From: Mesorhizobium sp. B1-1-8
GTDB lineage: Bacteria; Pseudomonadota; Alphaproteobacteria; Rhizobiales; Rhizobiaceae
NCBI RefSeq assembly: GCF_006442795.2
Contig: NZ_CP083956.1
Location: 310,001-374,000, forward strand
Reading direction: 5' to 3'
Length of the DNA: 64,000 bases
Part shown: in pieces, positions 42,452 through 51,927 of the stretch
How the letters are laid out: every line of letters starts with the position of its first letter
Position numbering within the stretch: position 1 is the stretch's first letter
Notes under the pieces: generated by a model
Database searches by the model: none
Told to the model about the DNA's origin: nothing
The model's input: only the letters and a program-made list of their open reading frames with translations
Position numbers and translations under genes: made by a program

Positions 42452-44446
42452 ATGCCCGCCATGAAAACCGTCACCGAATTTCCCCGCAAGATCGTCGAAT
42501 TTCCTGATGTGGGCATCGTCATGCCGGACGGCTGCCGGCTGTCGGCGCGGGTCTGGATGCCGGAGGACGCGTCGGACGACCCAGTGCCGGCGATCATCGA
42601 GCATCTGCCCTACCGCAAGCGTGACGGCACCATTTTCCGCGATCAGCTGACGCATCCTTATTTCGCCGGGCACGGCTACGCCTCGATCCGCGTCGACATG
42701 CGCGGCAACGGCGATTCCGAAGGGCTGATGGACGACGAATATTCCGAGCAGGAATTGCAGGACGCCTGCGACGTCATCGCCTGGGCGGCGGCGCAGCCAT
42801 GGTGCAACGGCAATGTCGGCATGATGGGGATTTCCTGGGGCGGCTTCAACTGCCTGCAGGTGGCGGCCAAGCAGCCGCCGGCGCTGAAGGCGGTGATCAG
42901 CCTGTGCTCGACCGTCGATCGCTATGCCGACGACATCCACTATAAGGGCGGCTGCCTGCTGCTCGAGAATTTCGGCTGGGCCTCGACGATGCTGTCCTAT
43001 TCGTCGCGGCCACCGGATCCGCTGATCGCCGGCGGCAATCGCTGGCGCGATTTGTGGCTCAGCCGGCTGGAGAACCAGCCCTTTCTTCTGCCGCTCTGGC
43101 TCAGTCATCAGCATCGCGACGCCTATTGGAAGCGCGGCTCGATCTGCGAGGATTTTTCGGCTGTTCAGGCCGCGGTGCTGTCGATCGGCGGCTGGCATGA
43201 CGGCTACCGCAACACGATCTCGCATCTCGTCGCCAATATCCAGTCGCCGGTCAAAGGCATCGTCGGCCCGTGGATCCACAAATACCCGCACTATGCGGCG
43301 CCCCAACCGGCCATCGGCTTCCTGCAGGAGGCCTTGCGCTGGTGGGACCGCTGGCTGAAGGGCATCGAGACCGGCGTCGAGGCCGATCCCGCCTACCGCG
43401 CCTATGTGATGGACAGCGTGCGGCCGGCGCGCTGGCATCCGGAGCGGCCGGGCCGCTGGGTGGCCGAACAGCAATGGCCGTCGCCCGACATCAGGAACAG
43501 CGAAATCGAGCTTATCGCTGATGGCGCCAAGCCCGCGATCGTCGCCTCCCCGCAAAGCTGCGGGCTTGCCGGCGGCGAGTATTTTCCGTTCACCTTCGGG
43601 CCGGAATTGCCGGGCGACCAGCGTCCCGACGATGCGTTTTCCATGTGCTTCGACCAGCCTGAGCTCGGCCAGGCGATCGACATCGTCGGCGCGCCGGAGG
43701 TCGAGGTCCGGGTTGCCTCCGATCGGCGCCAGGCCAACATCGCGGTCAGGCTGTGCGACGTGCATCCCGACGGCGCCTCGGAGCTGATCGCCTACGGCGT
43801 GCTCAACCTGACCCACCGCAACTCGCACGAATTCCCGGAAGCGGTGGTGCCCGGCGAGACGGTTTCGGCGCGTGTCGTGCTCGACCAGTGCGCCTATCGG
43901 GTACCGGCCGGCCACCGGCTGCGGATCGCTGTTTCCAATGCCTACTGGCCGATGATCTGGCCGTCGCCCGAGCCGGTCCGCCTCGAATTGTCGAGGGCGA
44001 CACTGAAGCTGCCGCTGCGCCCGCTGGCGAAAGGCAACGAGGTTTCCTTCCCCGAACCGGAAGCTGCCGCTCCCTGGGCTGCCGAGACGACCAGGCCCGC
44101 CAGCTCCGAGCGGCATATCGACCGCAACGAAAAGACCGGCGTCGTCACGCTTTCTATCACAGATGACTTCGGCGAGGTGCGCGACCTCGAGCACGGGCTT
44201 GTCCACGGCAGCATGGTCAAAGAGAGCTGGGCGATTCATCCCGACGATCCGCTGTCCGCCACAGGCAGCACCCATTGGACGCAGACATTTTCGCGAAACG
44301 AGTGGTCGGTGCGGACCGAGACCTTTGCCGACATGCGCTGCGATGCGCAGAACTTCATCGTCAGCGCCAGAATCGAGGCCTATGAAGGCGGTACCTTGGT
44401 CTTCGAACGCGATTTCGAGCAGGCGATTCCCCGCGCCTTCGTCTGA
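42452..44446 (+). CDS. CocE/NonD family hydrolase (peptidase S15 type)
   Basis: The protein is about 664 residues. It has an alpha/beta-hydrolase domain with the S15 nucleophile elbow GISWGGFNCLQ near residue 130, the preceding PAIIEHLPYRKRDGTIFRDQ and DMRGNGDSEG, a later histidine in WIHKYPHY near residue 275, and a C-terminal jelly-roll domain (PGETVSARVVLDQCAYRVPA). Members hydrolyse esters or amides, such as cocaine, acylated amino acids or X-prolyl peptides. ATG at 42452 or 42461 is the likely start, with GGGG a few bases upstream; the open frame runs on to a TTG at 42425. It precedes a peptide-type ABC importer and may process what it imports. Confidence 0.85.
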   Translation: MPAMKTVTEFPRKIVEFPDVGIVMPDGCRLSARVWMPEDASDDPVPAIIEHLPYRKRDGTIFRDQLTHPYFAGHGYASIRVDMRGNGDSEGLMDDEYSEQELQDACDVIAWAAAQPWCNGNVGMMGISWGGFNCLQVAAKQPPALKAVISLCSTVDRYADDIHYKGGCLLLENFGWASTMLSYSSRPPDPLIAGGNRWRDLWLSRLENQPFLLPLWLSHQHRDAYWKRGSICEDFSAVQAAVLSIGGWHDGYRNTISHLVANIQSPVKGIVGPWIHKYPHYAAPQPAIGFLQEALRWWDRWLKGIETGVEADPAYRAYVMDSVRPARWHPERPGRWVAEQQWPSPDIRNSEIELIADGAKPAIVASPQSCGLAGGEYFPFTFGPELPGDQRPDDAFSMCFDQPELGQAIDIVGAPEVEVRVASDRRQANIAVRLCDVHPDGASELIAYGVLNLTHRNSHEFPEAVVPGETVSARVVLDQCAYRVPAGHRLRIAVSNAYWPMIWPSPEPVRLELSRATLKLPLRPLAKGNEVSFPEPEAAAPWAAETTRPASSERHIDRNEKTGVVTLSITDDFGEVRDLEHGLVHGSMVKESWAIHPDDPLSATGSTHWTQTFSRNEWSVRTETFADMRCDAQNFIVSARIEAYEGGTLVFERDFEQAIPRAFV

Positions 44447-44594
44447 TCGGTAACGGATTGGTCCAAATGCGACGCGCCATTTACGCCACGGCATGTCGCA
44501 TTCGGTCTTGCTTACAGCTTTCCCTTACGGTCATTATCTCCTCCAATAAGCAGAAACGACCATAAGGTCGGACCATCAGAGTGAGGAACCCATA

Positions 44595-46181
44595 ATGACA
44601 AATGAACTGGACTATCTCAGCCGTCGCGTTGTCGCCGGCAAGCTCAGCCGTCGCGACTTCCTTGGCCGTGCCGCTGCGCTCGGCGTAACCGCGCCCTTTG
44701 CCAATTCTCTGCTTTCCAGCGCTGCCCGCGCCGCCGGCCCGGTCAAGGGCGGTACACTGAAGGCCGGCCTGGTCGGCGGTGAATCCACCAACAGCCTCGA
44801 TCCTGCGCTGATGATGACGCAAGTGCCCTTCGCTTTCGGCAAGTGCTGGGGCGAAATGATCGTCGAACTGTCGCCGGAGGGCAAACTCGAGAACCGTATC
44901 GCCGAGGAGATCGGCTCGTCGGACGACGCCAAGGTATGGACGCTGAAGATCCGCGACGGCATCGAATTCCACAACGGCAAGACGGTGACCGCCGAAGACG
45001 TCGCCGCCACGCTCGAGCGCCATTCGGACGAGAAGTCGAAGTCCGGCGCGCTGGGCTATATGAAGGGCATCGAGACGATCAAGGCGAGCGGCAAGGAAGT
45101 GGTGCTGACGCTGAAGGAGCCGAACGCCGACCTTCCCTACCTGCTCAGCGATTACCACCTGATCGTCCAGCCGAACGGCGGCAAGGACAAGCCCGATGCC
45201 GGCATCTCGGCCGGACCCTACAAGGTCAAGGTCAACGAGCCCGGGGTGCGCCATGTCGGCGAGCGTTTCGCCAATTACTGGCAGGGCGACAAGATGGGCC
45301 ATGCCGACCAGATCGAAGTGGTCGTCATCAACGACGCGACGGCGCGCACGGCGGCCCTGCAGGGCGGCCAGGTCAACATGATCAACCGAGTCGAGCCGAA
45401 GATCGTCGATCTCATCAAGCGCGTGCCGGGCGTCACCATCCGCAACCACTCCGGTCCCGGCCACTACGTGTTCATCATGCATTGCAACACGGCGCCGTTC
45501 GACAACAACGACCTCAGGATGGCGCTGAAGCTGGCGATCAACCGTGAGGAGATGCTGAACAAGGTGCTGCGCGGCTACGGCTCGCTCGGCAACGACTTCC
45601 CGATCAATGCGTCCTACCCGCTGTTCACCGAGATCGAGCAGCGCAAATACGATCCGGACAAGGCCAAGTTCCATTACAAGAAGTCGGGCCATGACGGCTC
45701 GATCCTGCTCAGGACCTCGGATGTCGCCTTCCCCGGCGCCGTCGATGCCGCGCAGCTCTATCAGCAGAGCGCGGCCAAGGCCGGCATCAAGCTGGAGATC
45801 AAGCGCGAGCCCGGCGACGGGTATTGGAACGAGGTCTGGAACAAGCAGCCCTTCTGCGCGTCCTATTGGGGTGGCCGCTCGACTCAGGACCAGATGTACT
45901 CGACCGCCTATCTGTCGAGCGCCGACTGGAACGACACGCGTTTCAAGCGCCCGGATTTCGACAAGATGGTGCTGGCGGCGCGCGCTGAGCTCGACGAGGC
46001 CAAGCGCAAGCAGATGTACCACGACATGGCGGTCATGGTGCGCGACGAGGGCGGCCTGATCCTGCCGATGTTCAACCAGTTCATCGATGCCACCGGGCCG
46101 AAGGTCGCCGGCTGGGTGGAGGATCCGCACCAGGAGCTGTGCAACGGCTACGCTTTGGCGAAGTGCTGGCTCGAAGCCTGA
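44595..46181 (+). CDS. ABC transporter substrate-binding protein, family 5 (peptide/amide type)
   Basis: The 528-residue protein has a twin-arginine signal (SRRDFLGRAAALG near residue 18) and the family 5 binding-protein fold: LVGGESTNSLDPALMMTQ at the start of the mature part, VWTLKIRDGIEFHNGKTVTA, LKLAINREEMLNKVLRGYG and the C-terminal QMYHDMAVMVRDEGGLILPM. It binds oligopeptides or a related solute in the periplasm. It is the first gene of the ABC operon, with GAGGA eight bases upstream. The 148-bp gap before it contains a weak inverted repeat AATGCGAC/GTCGCATT but no clear promoter. Confidence 0.92.
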   Translation: MTNELDYLSRRVVAGKLSRRDFLGRAAALGVTAPFANSLLSSAARAAGPVKGGTLKAGLVGGESTNSLDPALMMTQVPFAFGKCWGEMIVELSPEGKLENRIAEEIGSSDDAKVWTLKIRDGIEFHNGKTVTAEDVAATLERHSDEKSKSGALGYMKGIETIKASGKEVVLTLKEPNADLPYLLSDYHLIVQPNGGKDKPDAGISAGPYKVKVNEPGVRHVGERFANYWQGDKMGHADQIEVVVINDATARTAALQGGQVNMINRVEPKIVDLIKRVPGVTIRNHSGPGHYVFIMHCNTAPFDNNDLRMALKLAINREEMLNKVLRGYGSLGNDFPINASYPLFTEIEQRKYDPDKAKFHYKKSGHDGSILLRTSDVAFPGAVDAAQLYQQSAAKAGIKLEIKREPGDGYWNEVWNKQPFCASYWGGRSTQDQMYSTAYLSSADWNDTRFKRPDFDKMVLAARAELDEAKRKQMYHDMAVMVRDEGGLILPMFNQFIDATGPKVAGWVEDPHQELCNGYALAKCWLEA

Positions 46182-46197
46182 GCCCGGCCTTGCGCTT

Positions 46198-47157
46198 ATG
46201 TCCGCACCCATCGTGAAACTGGTGGCCCAGCGCATTGCGCTGGGCGTCCTCCTATTGCTGGCCGTTTCGGTCCTGATCTTCGCCGGCACCCAGATCCTGC
46301 CCGGCGACGTCGCGCAAGCCATCCTCGGACAATCGGCGACGCCGGAGTCGCTCGCCAATCTGCGCGAGCAGCTCGGGCTCAACGACCCGGCCTATATCCG
46401 CTACTTCCATTGGCTGGGCGGCGTGCTGACCGGCGATCTAGGCACCGCCATGTCGAGCGGGCAGGACATAGCGACATCGATCAAGGAGCGGCTGTGGAAC
46501 ACGCTGTTCCTTGCCTTCTGGGCGGCGATCGTGGCCATTCCGCTGGCGATCATCCTCGGCCTGATCGCCGTGCGCTACCGCAATGGCTGGGTCGACAAGC
46601 TGATCTCCGGCCTGGCGCTCGCCTCGACTTCCTTCCCGGAATTCTTCATCGGCTATCTGCTGGTGTATTTCTTCGCGGTCAAATGGCAGATCTTCCCGGC
46701 CATCTCCACCGTCTATGAGGGCATGTCGTTTGGCGAGCGCTTGCAGGCGATTGTCCTGCCGGCGACCGCGCTGACACTGGTGGTGCTCGCCCATATGATG
46801 CGCATGACGCGCGCGGCGATCCTTAACGTCATGCAATCGGCCTATGTCGAGACCGCCGAGCTCAAGGGGCTGTCGGCCTTCTCGGTCATCCGCAAGCATG
46901 CCTTCCCGAACGCGATCGCGCCGATCATCAACGTCGTCATGCTCAACCTTGCCTATCTCGTCGTCGGCGTCGTCGTCGTCGAGGTGATCTTCGTCTATCC
47001 GGGCATGGGGCAATATCTGGTCGATCACGTCACCAAGCGCGATGTACCCGTGGTGCAAGCGGTCGGCCTGATCTTCGCGGCGGTCTATATCAGCTTGAAC
47101 ATCATCGCGGACATCGCGGCGATTGTCGCCAATCCGCGGCTCAGGCATCCGAAATAG
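46198..47157 (+). CDS. ABC transporter permease, DppB type
   Basis: The 319-residue protein has about six membrane segments: VAQRIALGVLLLLAVSVLIF at the start, and the coupling loop VMQSAYVETAELKGLSAFSV, then IRKHAFPNAIAPIINVVMLN, the EAA motif of the DppB family. It forms one half of the membrane channel for the importer. ATG at 46198 is in frame with upstream sequence, but the SBP stop at 46181 lies just before, so this start is clear. It is followed 11 bp later by the DppC-type gene. Confidence 0.92.
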   Translation: MSAPIVKLVAQRIALGVLLLLAVSVLIFAGTQILPGDVAQAILGQSATPESLANLREQLGLNDPAYIRYFHWLGGVLTGDLGTAMSSGQDIATSIKERLWNTLFLAFWAAIVAIPLAIILGLIAVRYRNGWVDKLISGLALASTSFPEFFIGYLLVYFFAVKWQIFPAISTVYEGMSFGERLQAIVLPATALTLVVLAHMMRMTRAAILNVMQSAYVETAELKGLSAFSVIRKHAFPNAIAPIINVVMLNLAYLVVGVVVVEVIFVYPGMGQYLVDHVTKRDVPVVQAVGLIFAAVYISLNIIADIAAIVANPRLRHPK

Positions 47158-47168
47158 GGGCGGCAGAT

Positions 47169-47996
47169 ATGCTCGATATCAGACGCATCCCCGTCGCGGC
47201 GCTGGTCGGCATCGTGCTGACGACGCTGTTCGTGCTGGCGGCGGTCTTCGCGCCACTGATCGCACCCTACGGCAATGCCGAGATTGTGAGCGAGGTTCCC
47301 TGGGACGTGATGTCGGCGGCACACTGGCTGGGCACCGACAATCTCGGCCGTGATCTCTTATCGCGCATGATCTACGGCGCCCGAATCACGCTGTTCATCG
47401 CGGTGCTTGCGACCGCGCTGTCCTTCTCGCTCGGCGCCATTCTCGGCTTTTCTGCGGCGGTGTTCGGCGGCTGGTTCGACACCATCCTGTCGCGCCTCGT
47501 CGACCTCCTGATGTCGATCCCGACGCTGATCATGGGCCTCGTCGTGCTGTCGGTGCTGCCCTCCAATCTGGTGACGCTTATCCTGGTGATGGGCATTCTC
47601 GATTCGACCCGCGTCTATCGCCTGTCGCGCGCCGTCGCCGTCGACATCAACGTCATGGACTATGTCGAGGCGGCGAAGCTGCGCGGCGAAGGCAAGGGCT
47701 GGATCATCTTCCGCGAGATCCTGCCCAACGCGTTGTCGCCGCTGGTCTCGGAACTCGGCCTGCGCTTCATCTACGCGGTGCTGTTCCTGTCGACGCTCTC
47801 CTTCCTCGGCCTTGGCGTGCAGCCGCCGGATGCCGACTGGGGCGGCATGGTGAAGGAAAACAAGGACGGCATCGTCTTCGGCATTCCCGCAGCGCTCATC
47901 CCGGCGGCGGCGATCGCAGCACTTGCGATCTCGGTCAACCTTGTCGCCGACTGGGTGCTCAACCGCACGACGAGTCTCAAGGGAGGACGCGGCTGA
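47169..47996 (+). CDS. ABC transporter permease, DppC type
   Basis: The 275-residue protein has the DppC profile: RIPVAALVGIVLTTLFVLAA, then HWLGTDNLGRDLLSRMIYGAR with the conserved DxxGRD, and the loop VMDYVEAAKLRGEGKGWII, ahead of FREILPNALSPLV. It is the second half of the channel. The TGA stop overlaps the ATG of the ATPase gene by one base (TGATG). All members of the transporter are therefore in one transcript. Confidence 0.92.
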   Translation: MLDIRRIPVAALVGIVLTTLFVLAAVFAPLIAPYGNAEIVSEVPWDVMSAAHWLGTDNLGRDLLSRMIYGARITLFIAVLATALSFSLGAILGFSAAVFGGWFDTILSRLVDLLMSIPTLIMGLVVLSVLPSNLVTLILVMGILDSTRVYRLSRAVAVDINVMDYVEAAKLRGEGKGWIIFREILPNALSPLVSELGLRFIYAVLFLSTLSFLGLGVQPPDADWGGMVKENKDGIVFGIPAALIPAAAIAALAISVNLVADWVLNRTTSLKGGRG

Positions 47997-49651
47997 TGGC
48001 TGACACAAAAGCGAACTCCGGCCTGCTGCTCGACATCCGCAATCTACGCATCGAGGCGACGGTCTATCCGCCCGGCGAGGCGCCGAAGACCATCACCCTC
48101 GTCCACGACGTCTCGCTGACGCTGGAAAAGGGCAAGGTGCTCGGCCTGATCGGCGAATCCGGCGCCGGCAAGTCGACCATCGGCCTGTCGTCGATGGGCT
48201 ATGGCCGCGGCGGCGTGCGCATCACCGGCGGCGAGGTCATTCTCAACGGCCGCGACATCCTGAAGGGCGGCAAGGAGGGGTTCCGCAAGCTGCGCGGCCG
48301 CGAGGTGTGCTATGTCGCGCAATCGGCGGCGGCCGCCTTCAATCCGGCGCACCGGCTGATGGACCAGGTGGTGGAGGCGACGCTGCTGCACGGCACGGCG
48401 ACCCGCGCCGAGGCCGAGAAACGCGCCGTCGCGCTGTTCAAGAAGCTCAGCCTGCCCAACCCCGAAACCATCGGCGAGCGCTTCCCGCACCAGGTCTCGG
48501 GCGGCCAATTGCAGCGCGTTATGACGGCGATGGCGCTGTGCTCGGAGCCGGACCTCATCGTCTTCGACGAGCCGACCACGGCGCTCGACGTGACAACGCA
48601 GATCGACGTGCTGGCGGCGATCAAGGACGCTATCCGCGACACGCATGTGGCGGCCCTCTATATCACCCACGACCTTGCCGTCGTCGCGCAGGTGGCGGAC
48701 GAGATCATGGTGCTGCGCCACGGCCGGCTGGTCGAATGGGGCGGCACCCGTCAGATCATCAAGGAACCGCGCCAGGAATACACCAACGCGCTGGTGTCGG
48801 TGCATGAGATCGAGCACCAGGAGCAGAAGCCCGGCAACGCGCCATTCCTGTCGGTCAAGAATGTCACCGCCGCTTATGGCGGCGGCCACATCAAGGTGCT
48901 GAAGAACGTCTCGGTCGATATATACCCGGCTCAGACGCTGGCCGTGGTCGGCGAGTCCGGCTCCGGCAAATCGACGCTGGCGCGCGCCATCACCGGCCTG
49001 CTGCCGCCCGAACAGGGCACGGTGACCTTCGACGGGCGGCCGCTGGCCAACCGGCTTGCGGACCGGCCGAAGGAGGATCTGCGCCAGCTGCAGATGATCT
49101 ACCAGATGGCCGATGTGGCGATGAACCCGCGCCAGACGGTGGGCACCATCATCGGCCGGCCGCTGGAGTTCTATTTCGGCATGAAGGGCCGCGAGCGCGA
49201 CAGGCGTGTCGCCGAACTGCTCGACGAGATCGAGATGGGCAAGGGCTTCATCGACCGCTATCCGGCCGAGCTGTCGGGCGGCCAGAAGCAGCGCGTCTGC
49301 ATCGCCCGCTCGCTCGCCGCCAAGCCGAAGCTGATCATCTGCGACGAGGTGACCTCGGCGCTCGATCCGCTGGTGGCCCACGGCATCCTCAAGCTGCTCT
49401 TGAACCTGCAGCAGCACGAGAAGGTCGCTTATCTGTTCATCACCCATGATCTCGCGGCGGTGAAGTCGATCGCCGATTCGATCGCGGTGATGTATCGCGG
49501 CGAGGTGGTGCGCTATGGCGCCAAGAGCAAGGTGCTGACGCCGCCCTTCGACGCCTACACCGACCTTCTGCTGTCGTCGGTTCCCGAAATGGAGATCGGC
49601 TGGCTGGAGAAGGCGATCAAGGGCCGGCGCATGGCAAGCGCCGGCAATTAG
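47996..49651 (+). CDS. ABC transporter ATP-binding protein with two fused ATPase domains (DppDF type)
   Basis: The 551-residue protein contains two complete ATPase halves. The first has Walker A GESGAGKST near residue 52, signature VSGGQLQRVMTAMALCSEPD near 168 and Walker B LIVFDEPTTALD. The second has GESGSGKST near 318, LSGGQKQRVCIARSLAAKPK near 428 and LIICDEVTSALDPL. This replaces the separate DppD and DppF subunits and gives a full importer from four genes. The second half ends with the DppF-like tail around YGAKSKVLTPPFDAYTDLLL. No motif residues are lost. The next gene starts 70 bp downstream. Confidence 0.93.
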   Translation: MADTKANSGLLLDIRNLRIEATVYPPGEAPKTITLVHDVSLTLEKGKVLGLIGESGAGKSTIGLSSMGYGRGGVRITGGEVILNGRDILKGGKEGFRKLRGREVCYVAQSAAAAFNPAHRLMDQVVEATLLHGTATRAEAEKRAVALFKKLSLPNPETIGERFPHQVSGGQLQRVMTAMALCSEPDLIVFDEPTTALDVTTQIDVLAAIKDAIRDTHVAALYITHDLAVVAQVADEIMVLRHGRLVEWGGTRQIIKEPRQEYTNALVSVHEIEHQEQKPGNAPFLSVKNVTAAYGGGHIKVLKNVSVDIYPAQTLAVVGESGSGKSTLARAITGLLPPEQGTVTFDGRPLANRLADRPKEDLRQLQMIYQMADVAMNPRQTVGTIIGRPLEFYFGMKGRERDRRVAELLDEIEMGKGFIDRYPAELSGGQKQRVCIARSLAAKPKLIICDEVTSALDPLVAHGILKLLLNLQQHEKVAYLFITHDLAAVKSIADSIAVMYRGEVVRYGAKSKVLTPPFDAYTDLLLSSVPEMEIGWLEKAIKGRRMASAGN

Positions 49652-49721
49652 GACGCCTCTTTCCCGCGCATTTGGGACCTGGCCGTGGCCTCCCCGACGC
49701 CGTCTCCTTCTGCAGAACCCT

Positions 49722-50573
49722 ATGGAGCCGCTCGTGGCGCTCAAATCCAAACTGCTGCTCATCATCCTCGACGGCGTGCCTTACCGGAACTGGCGCCGGC
49801 TGATGGGCAATCTCGAGGGCTGGGTGCAGTCCGGCGAGGCGCAGGTCTGGAAAATGCGCTCGGTGCTGCCATCGACCTCGGCCTGCTGCTACGCCTCGAT
49901 CCACACCGGCGTCTCGCCGCAGGTGCATGGCATTCTTTCCAACGAGAACCGGTTTCGGGCCGAGCAGCCGGACATCTTCTCGGAGATCAGCAAGGCCGGC
50001 GGCAAGACCGGCGCGGTTACCCATTCCTACTGGTCGGAATTCTTCCGCAGCTTCCTGTTCGACGTGGTCGAGGACATGGAGTTCGACGAGCCGGACGGGC
50101 CGATTACGCATGGCCGCTTCCACACCATGACCGGATACAATGCCAGGAACCAGATGACGCCGAGCGACGTCGACCTGTTCGCGACGCTGACCATGCTGAC
50201 CAGGCGCCACAGCATCGACTACGGCATCCTGCATACCTGCACGCTGGATTCGATGGGCCACCGCTTCGGCCACGACTGCATCGAGATGGACCATGCCTGC
50301 TACGCCATGGACGGGATGCTCGCCGCCTTCCTGCCGGGCTGGCGGCAAGCCGGATACGAAGTGATCGTCACCGCCGATCACGGCCAGACGAACCGCGGCC
50401 ATCACGGCGGACATGACGATGAGATGCAGGATTTTGCGCTCTATTATTTCGGACAAGGCGACGGCCCCGAGGCCGATACGCTGCTCGACCAGCTGCAGCT
50501 GGCGCCGACGGTGCTGAGCCGGCTTGGCGTGCCCATCCCCGCGACGATGACGGCGAAGTCGTTCCTGGGGTGA
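49722..50573 (+). CDS. alkaline phosphatase-fold family protein (nucleotide pyrophosphatase/phosphodiesterase type)
   Basis: The 283-residue protein fits the alkaline phosphatase superfamily. It has the metal segments LLLIILDGVPYRNWR near residue 12, a candidate nucleophile TSACCYASIHTG with the threonine or serine near 47, and the later metal-binding HDCIEMDHACYAMD and ITADHGQTNRGHHGGHDDE motif with clustered histidines near 230. It lacks a signal peptide, so it should be cytoplasmic. It probably hydrolyses a phospho-ester or phosphonate. It follows the importer in the same direction, 70 bp after, so the imported solute may carry a phosphate, but this is inference. Confidence 0.85.
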   Translation: MEPLVALKSKLLLIILDGVPYRNWRRLMGNLEGWVQSGEAQVWKMRSVLPSTSACCYASIHTGVSPQVHGILSNENRFRAEQPDIFSEISKAGGKTGAVTHSYWSEFFRSFLFDVVEDMEFDEPDGPITHGRFHTMTGYNARNQMTPSDVDLFATLTMLTRRHSIDYGILHTCTLDSMGHRFGHDCIEMDHACYAMDGMLAAFLPGWRQAGYEVIVTADHGQTNRGHHGGHDDEMQDFALYYFGQGDGPEADTLLDQLQLAPTVLSRLGVPIPATMTAKSFLG

Positions 50574-50652
50574 TCGGCGCGCCTCTGGCAACCGCCGCGC
50601 TCTTCGGTTAGCCTCCACAAATTCCTTGGCGGAGGATGAACCTTTTTGGACC

Positions 50653-50667
50653 GTTCAGCGACTGAAC
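50653..50667. promoter_or_regulatory. perfect palindrome upstream of the ECF sigma gene
   Basis: GTTCAGCGACTGAAC is a perfect inverted repeat (6-bp arms, 3-base spacer) 28 bases before the sigma factor ATG. It could be an operator or a short stem in the leader. I see no certain ECF-type -35/-10 pair, though GAACC near 50638 resembles an ECF -35 element. The site is by symmetry only. Confidence 0.35.
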
Positions 50668-50695
50668 AGGCAGGAGCCAGGCGGCTCGACCGGCG

Positions 50696-51262
50696 ATGAC
50701 CGCGGCGACGGAAACTGACCGCGCGCTTGTCGACCGGGTCGCGAAGGGCGACCGGGCCGCCGTGCGGCTCCTGTTCATGCGTCACCACGCGCGGATCTAC
50801 CGCTTCGTGGCGCGCCAGACGGGATCGGAAATGATGGCCGACGATATCGCGAACGAGGTCTTTCTGGAGCTGTGGCGGCAGGCGCCCGGCTTCGAGGGAC
50901 GCTCGGAAGTCTCGACATGGCTGCTCGGCATCGCCCGTTTCAAGGCGCTGTCGATGCTGCGCAAGAAGAAGGAAGACTGGATCGACGACGACGATGCGGC
51001 GCAAGTTCCCGACGGCGCCGACACGCCGGAAGTCGTCACCATGAAGGAAGACAAGGCCGCCGCCTTGCGCCGCATGATCAACGCCTTGCCGGAAGAGCAC
51101 CGCACGGTGATCGATCTTGCCTATTACCACGGACAGTCGGTGACCGAGATCGGCGAGGTGCTCGACATTCCGGTGGCGACCGTAAAGACCAGGATGTTCT
51201 ACGCCCGCAAGAAACTCGGCGAGGCCCTCAAGGCCGCCGGTTACGACAGGGGGTGGCCATGA
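50696..51262 (+). CDS. ECF-type RNA polymerase sigma factor
   Basis: The 188-residue protein has sigma region 2 (LFMRHHARIYRFVARQTGSE, then EVFLELWRQAPGFEGRSEVS and WLLGIARFKALSMLRKKK) and region 4 (RMINALPEEHRTVIDLAYYH, then EIGEVLDIPVATVKTRMFYA). It lacks regions 1 and 3, as in extracytoplasmic function sigma factors. Its stop overlaps the ATG of the anti-sigma gene by four bases (ATGA), so it is made together with its inhibitor and is probably released by a signal from outside the cytoplasm. The palindrome at 50653-50667 lies upstream. Confidence 0.92.
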   Translation: MTAATETDRALVDRVAKGDRAAVRLLFMRHHARIYRFVARQTGSEMMADDIANEVFLELWRQAPGFEGRSEVSTWLLGIARFKALSMLRKKKEDWIDDDDAAQVPDGADTPEVVTMKEDKAAALRRMINALPEEHRTVIDLAYYHGQSVTEIGEVLDIPVATVKTRMFYARKKLGEALKAAGYDRGWP

Positions 51263-51927
51263 GCGCCGCTGAAAAGATGTCGCGCCGCGACGCGATGGAA
51301 ACGCTGCTGCCGTTCTACCTGAACGGCTCGCTGGAAGGCGCCGAGCTGGAAGCCATCGAAGAATGGCTGGCGTCGGACCCGGCCGCGCTTGCCGCCCTTG
51401 ACGAGGCCGAAGCCGAGTTTTCCGGCACGGCGGCCGCCAACGAGGCGATCCGCCCGCCCGCCGATGCGCTGAGCCGCTTCGTCAAGGCGCTCGACGCCGA
51501 GGCCAGGCCGGTGCGCGAACCGGCCGGCCAGTCATGGCTGGCGCAGGCCTTCGGCCGGCTGGGGGCGATACCGGCCGGCTTCGCCTGGGCGGCGGCAGCA
51601 GTGCTGCTTGCGCTGGTCGTGGTGCAGTCCTTCGAGCAGCCGGGCGGCAAGGGCAATGATTTCCAGGTGGCAGGGCAGGAAGACGAGCTGGCGAAGCTGC
51701 CGTTCGCGCTGGTCAAGTTCAAGCCGGATGCGAAGATGTCGGACATCGCCGCCTTCCTTGGCCAGAACGGACTGAAGATCGCCGGCGGGCCGACCGCCGA
51801 TGGTGTCTTTCATGTGACCGTTCCGGCGAGCACCGCGGCCGATTACGACAAGCTTGTCGGCCTTATTGCCACCCAGCCTTTCGCGGAGGCTGTGATGCAG
51901 GGGAGGAAACCGGTCGATGGCGACTAA
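51259..51927 (+). CDS. membrane anti-sigma factor with an extracytoplasmic domain
   Basis: The 222-residue protein has an anti-sigma-like N-terminal domain (about 1-85, METLLPFYLNGSLEGAELEA then EWLASDPAALAALDEAEAEF), one membrane segment (AGFAWAAAAVLLALVVVQSF, about 106-125), and an extracytoplasmic C-terminal domain of about 90 residues. It lacks the His-Cys zinc motif of ZAS domains. The C-terminal domain begins LPFALVKFKPDAKMSDIAAF and then has NGLKIAGGPTADGVFHVTVP, which by eye resembles an I9-type protease propeptide fold. Overlaps with the sigma gene (4 bases) and the subtilase gene (11 bases) put all three in one operon. I infer signal-dependent cutting of this protein frees the sigma factor. 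Confidence 0.85.
   Translation: MSAAEKMSRRDAMETLLPFYLNGSLEGAELEAIEEWLASDPAALAALDEAEAEFSGTAAANEAIRPPADALSRFVKALDAEARPVREPAGQSWLAQAFGRLGAIPAGFAWAAAAVLLALVVVQSFEQPGGKGNDFQVAGQEDELAKLPFALVKFKPDAKMSDIAAFLGQNGLKIAGGPTADGVFHVTVPASTAADYDKLVGLIATQPFAEAVMQGRKPVDGD

Noticed and set aside
44467-44503. Inverted repeat AATGCGAC/GTCGCATT between the CocE gene and the ABC operon
   Set aside because: The arms are only 8 bp, about 21 bases apart, and no T-run follows; too weak to call a terminator or operator.
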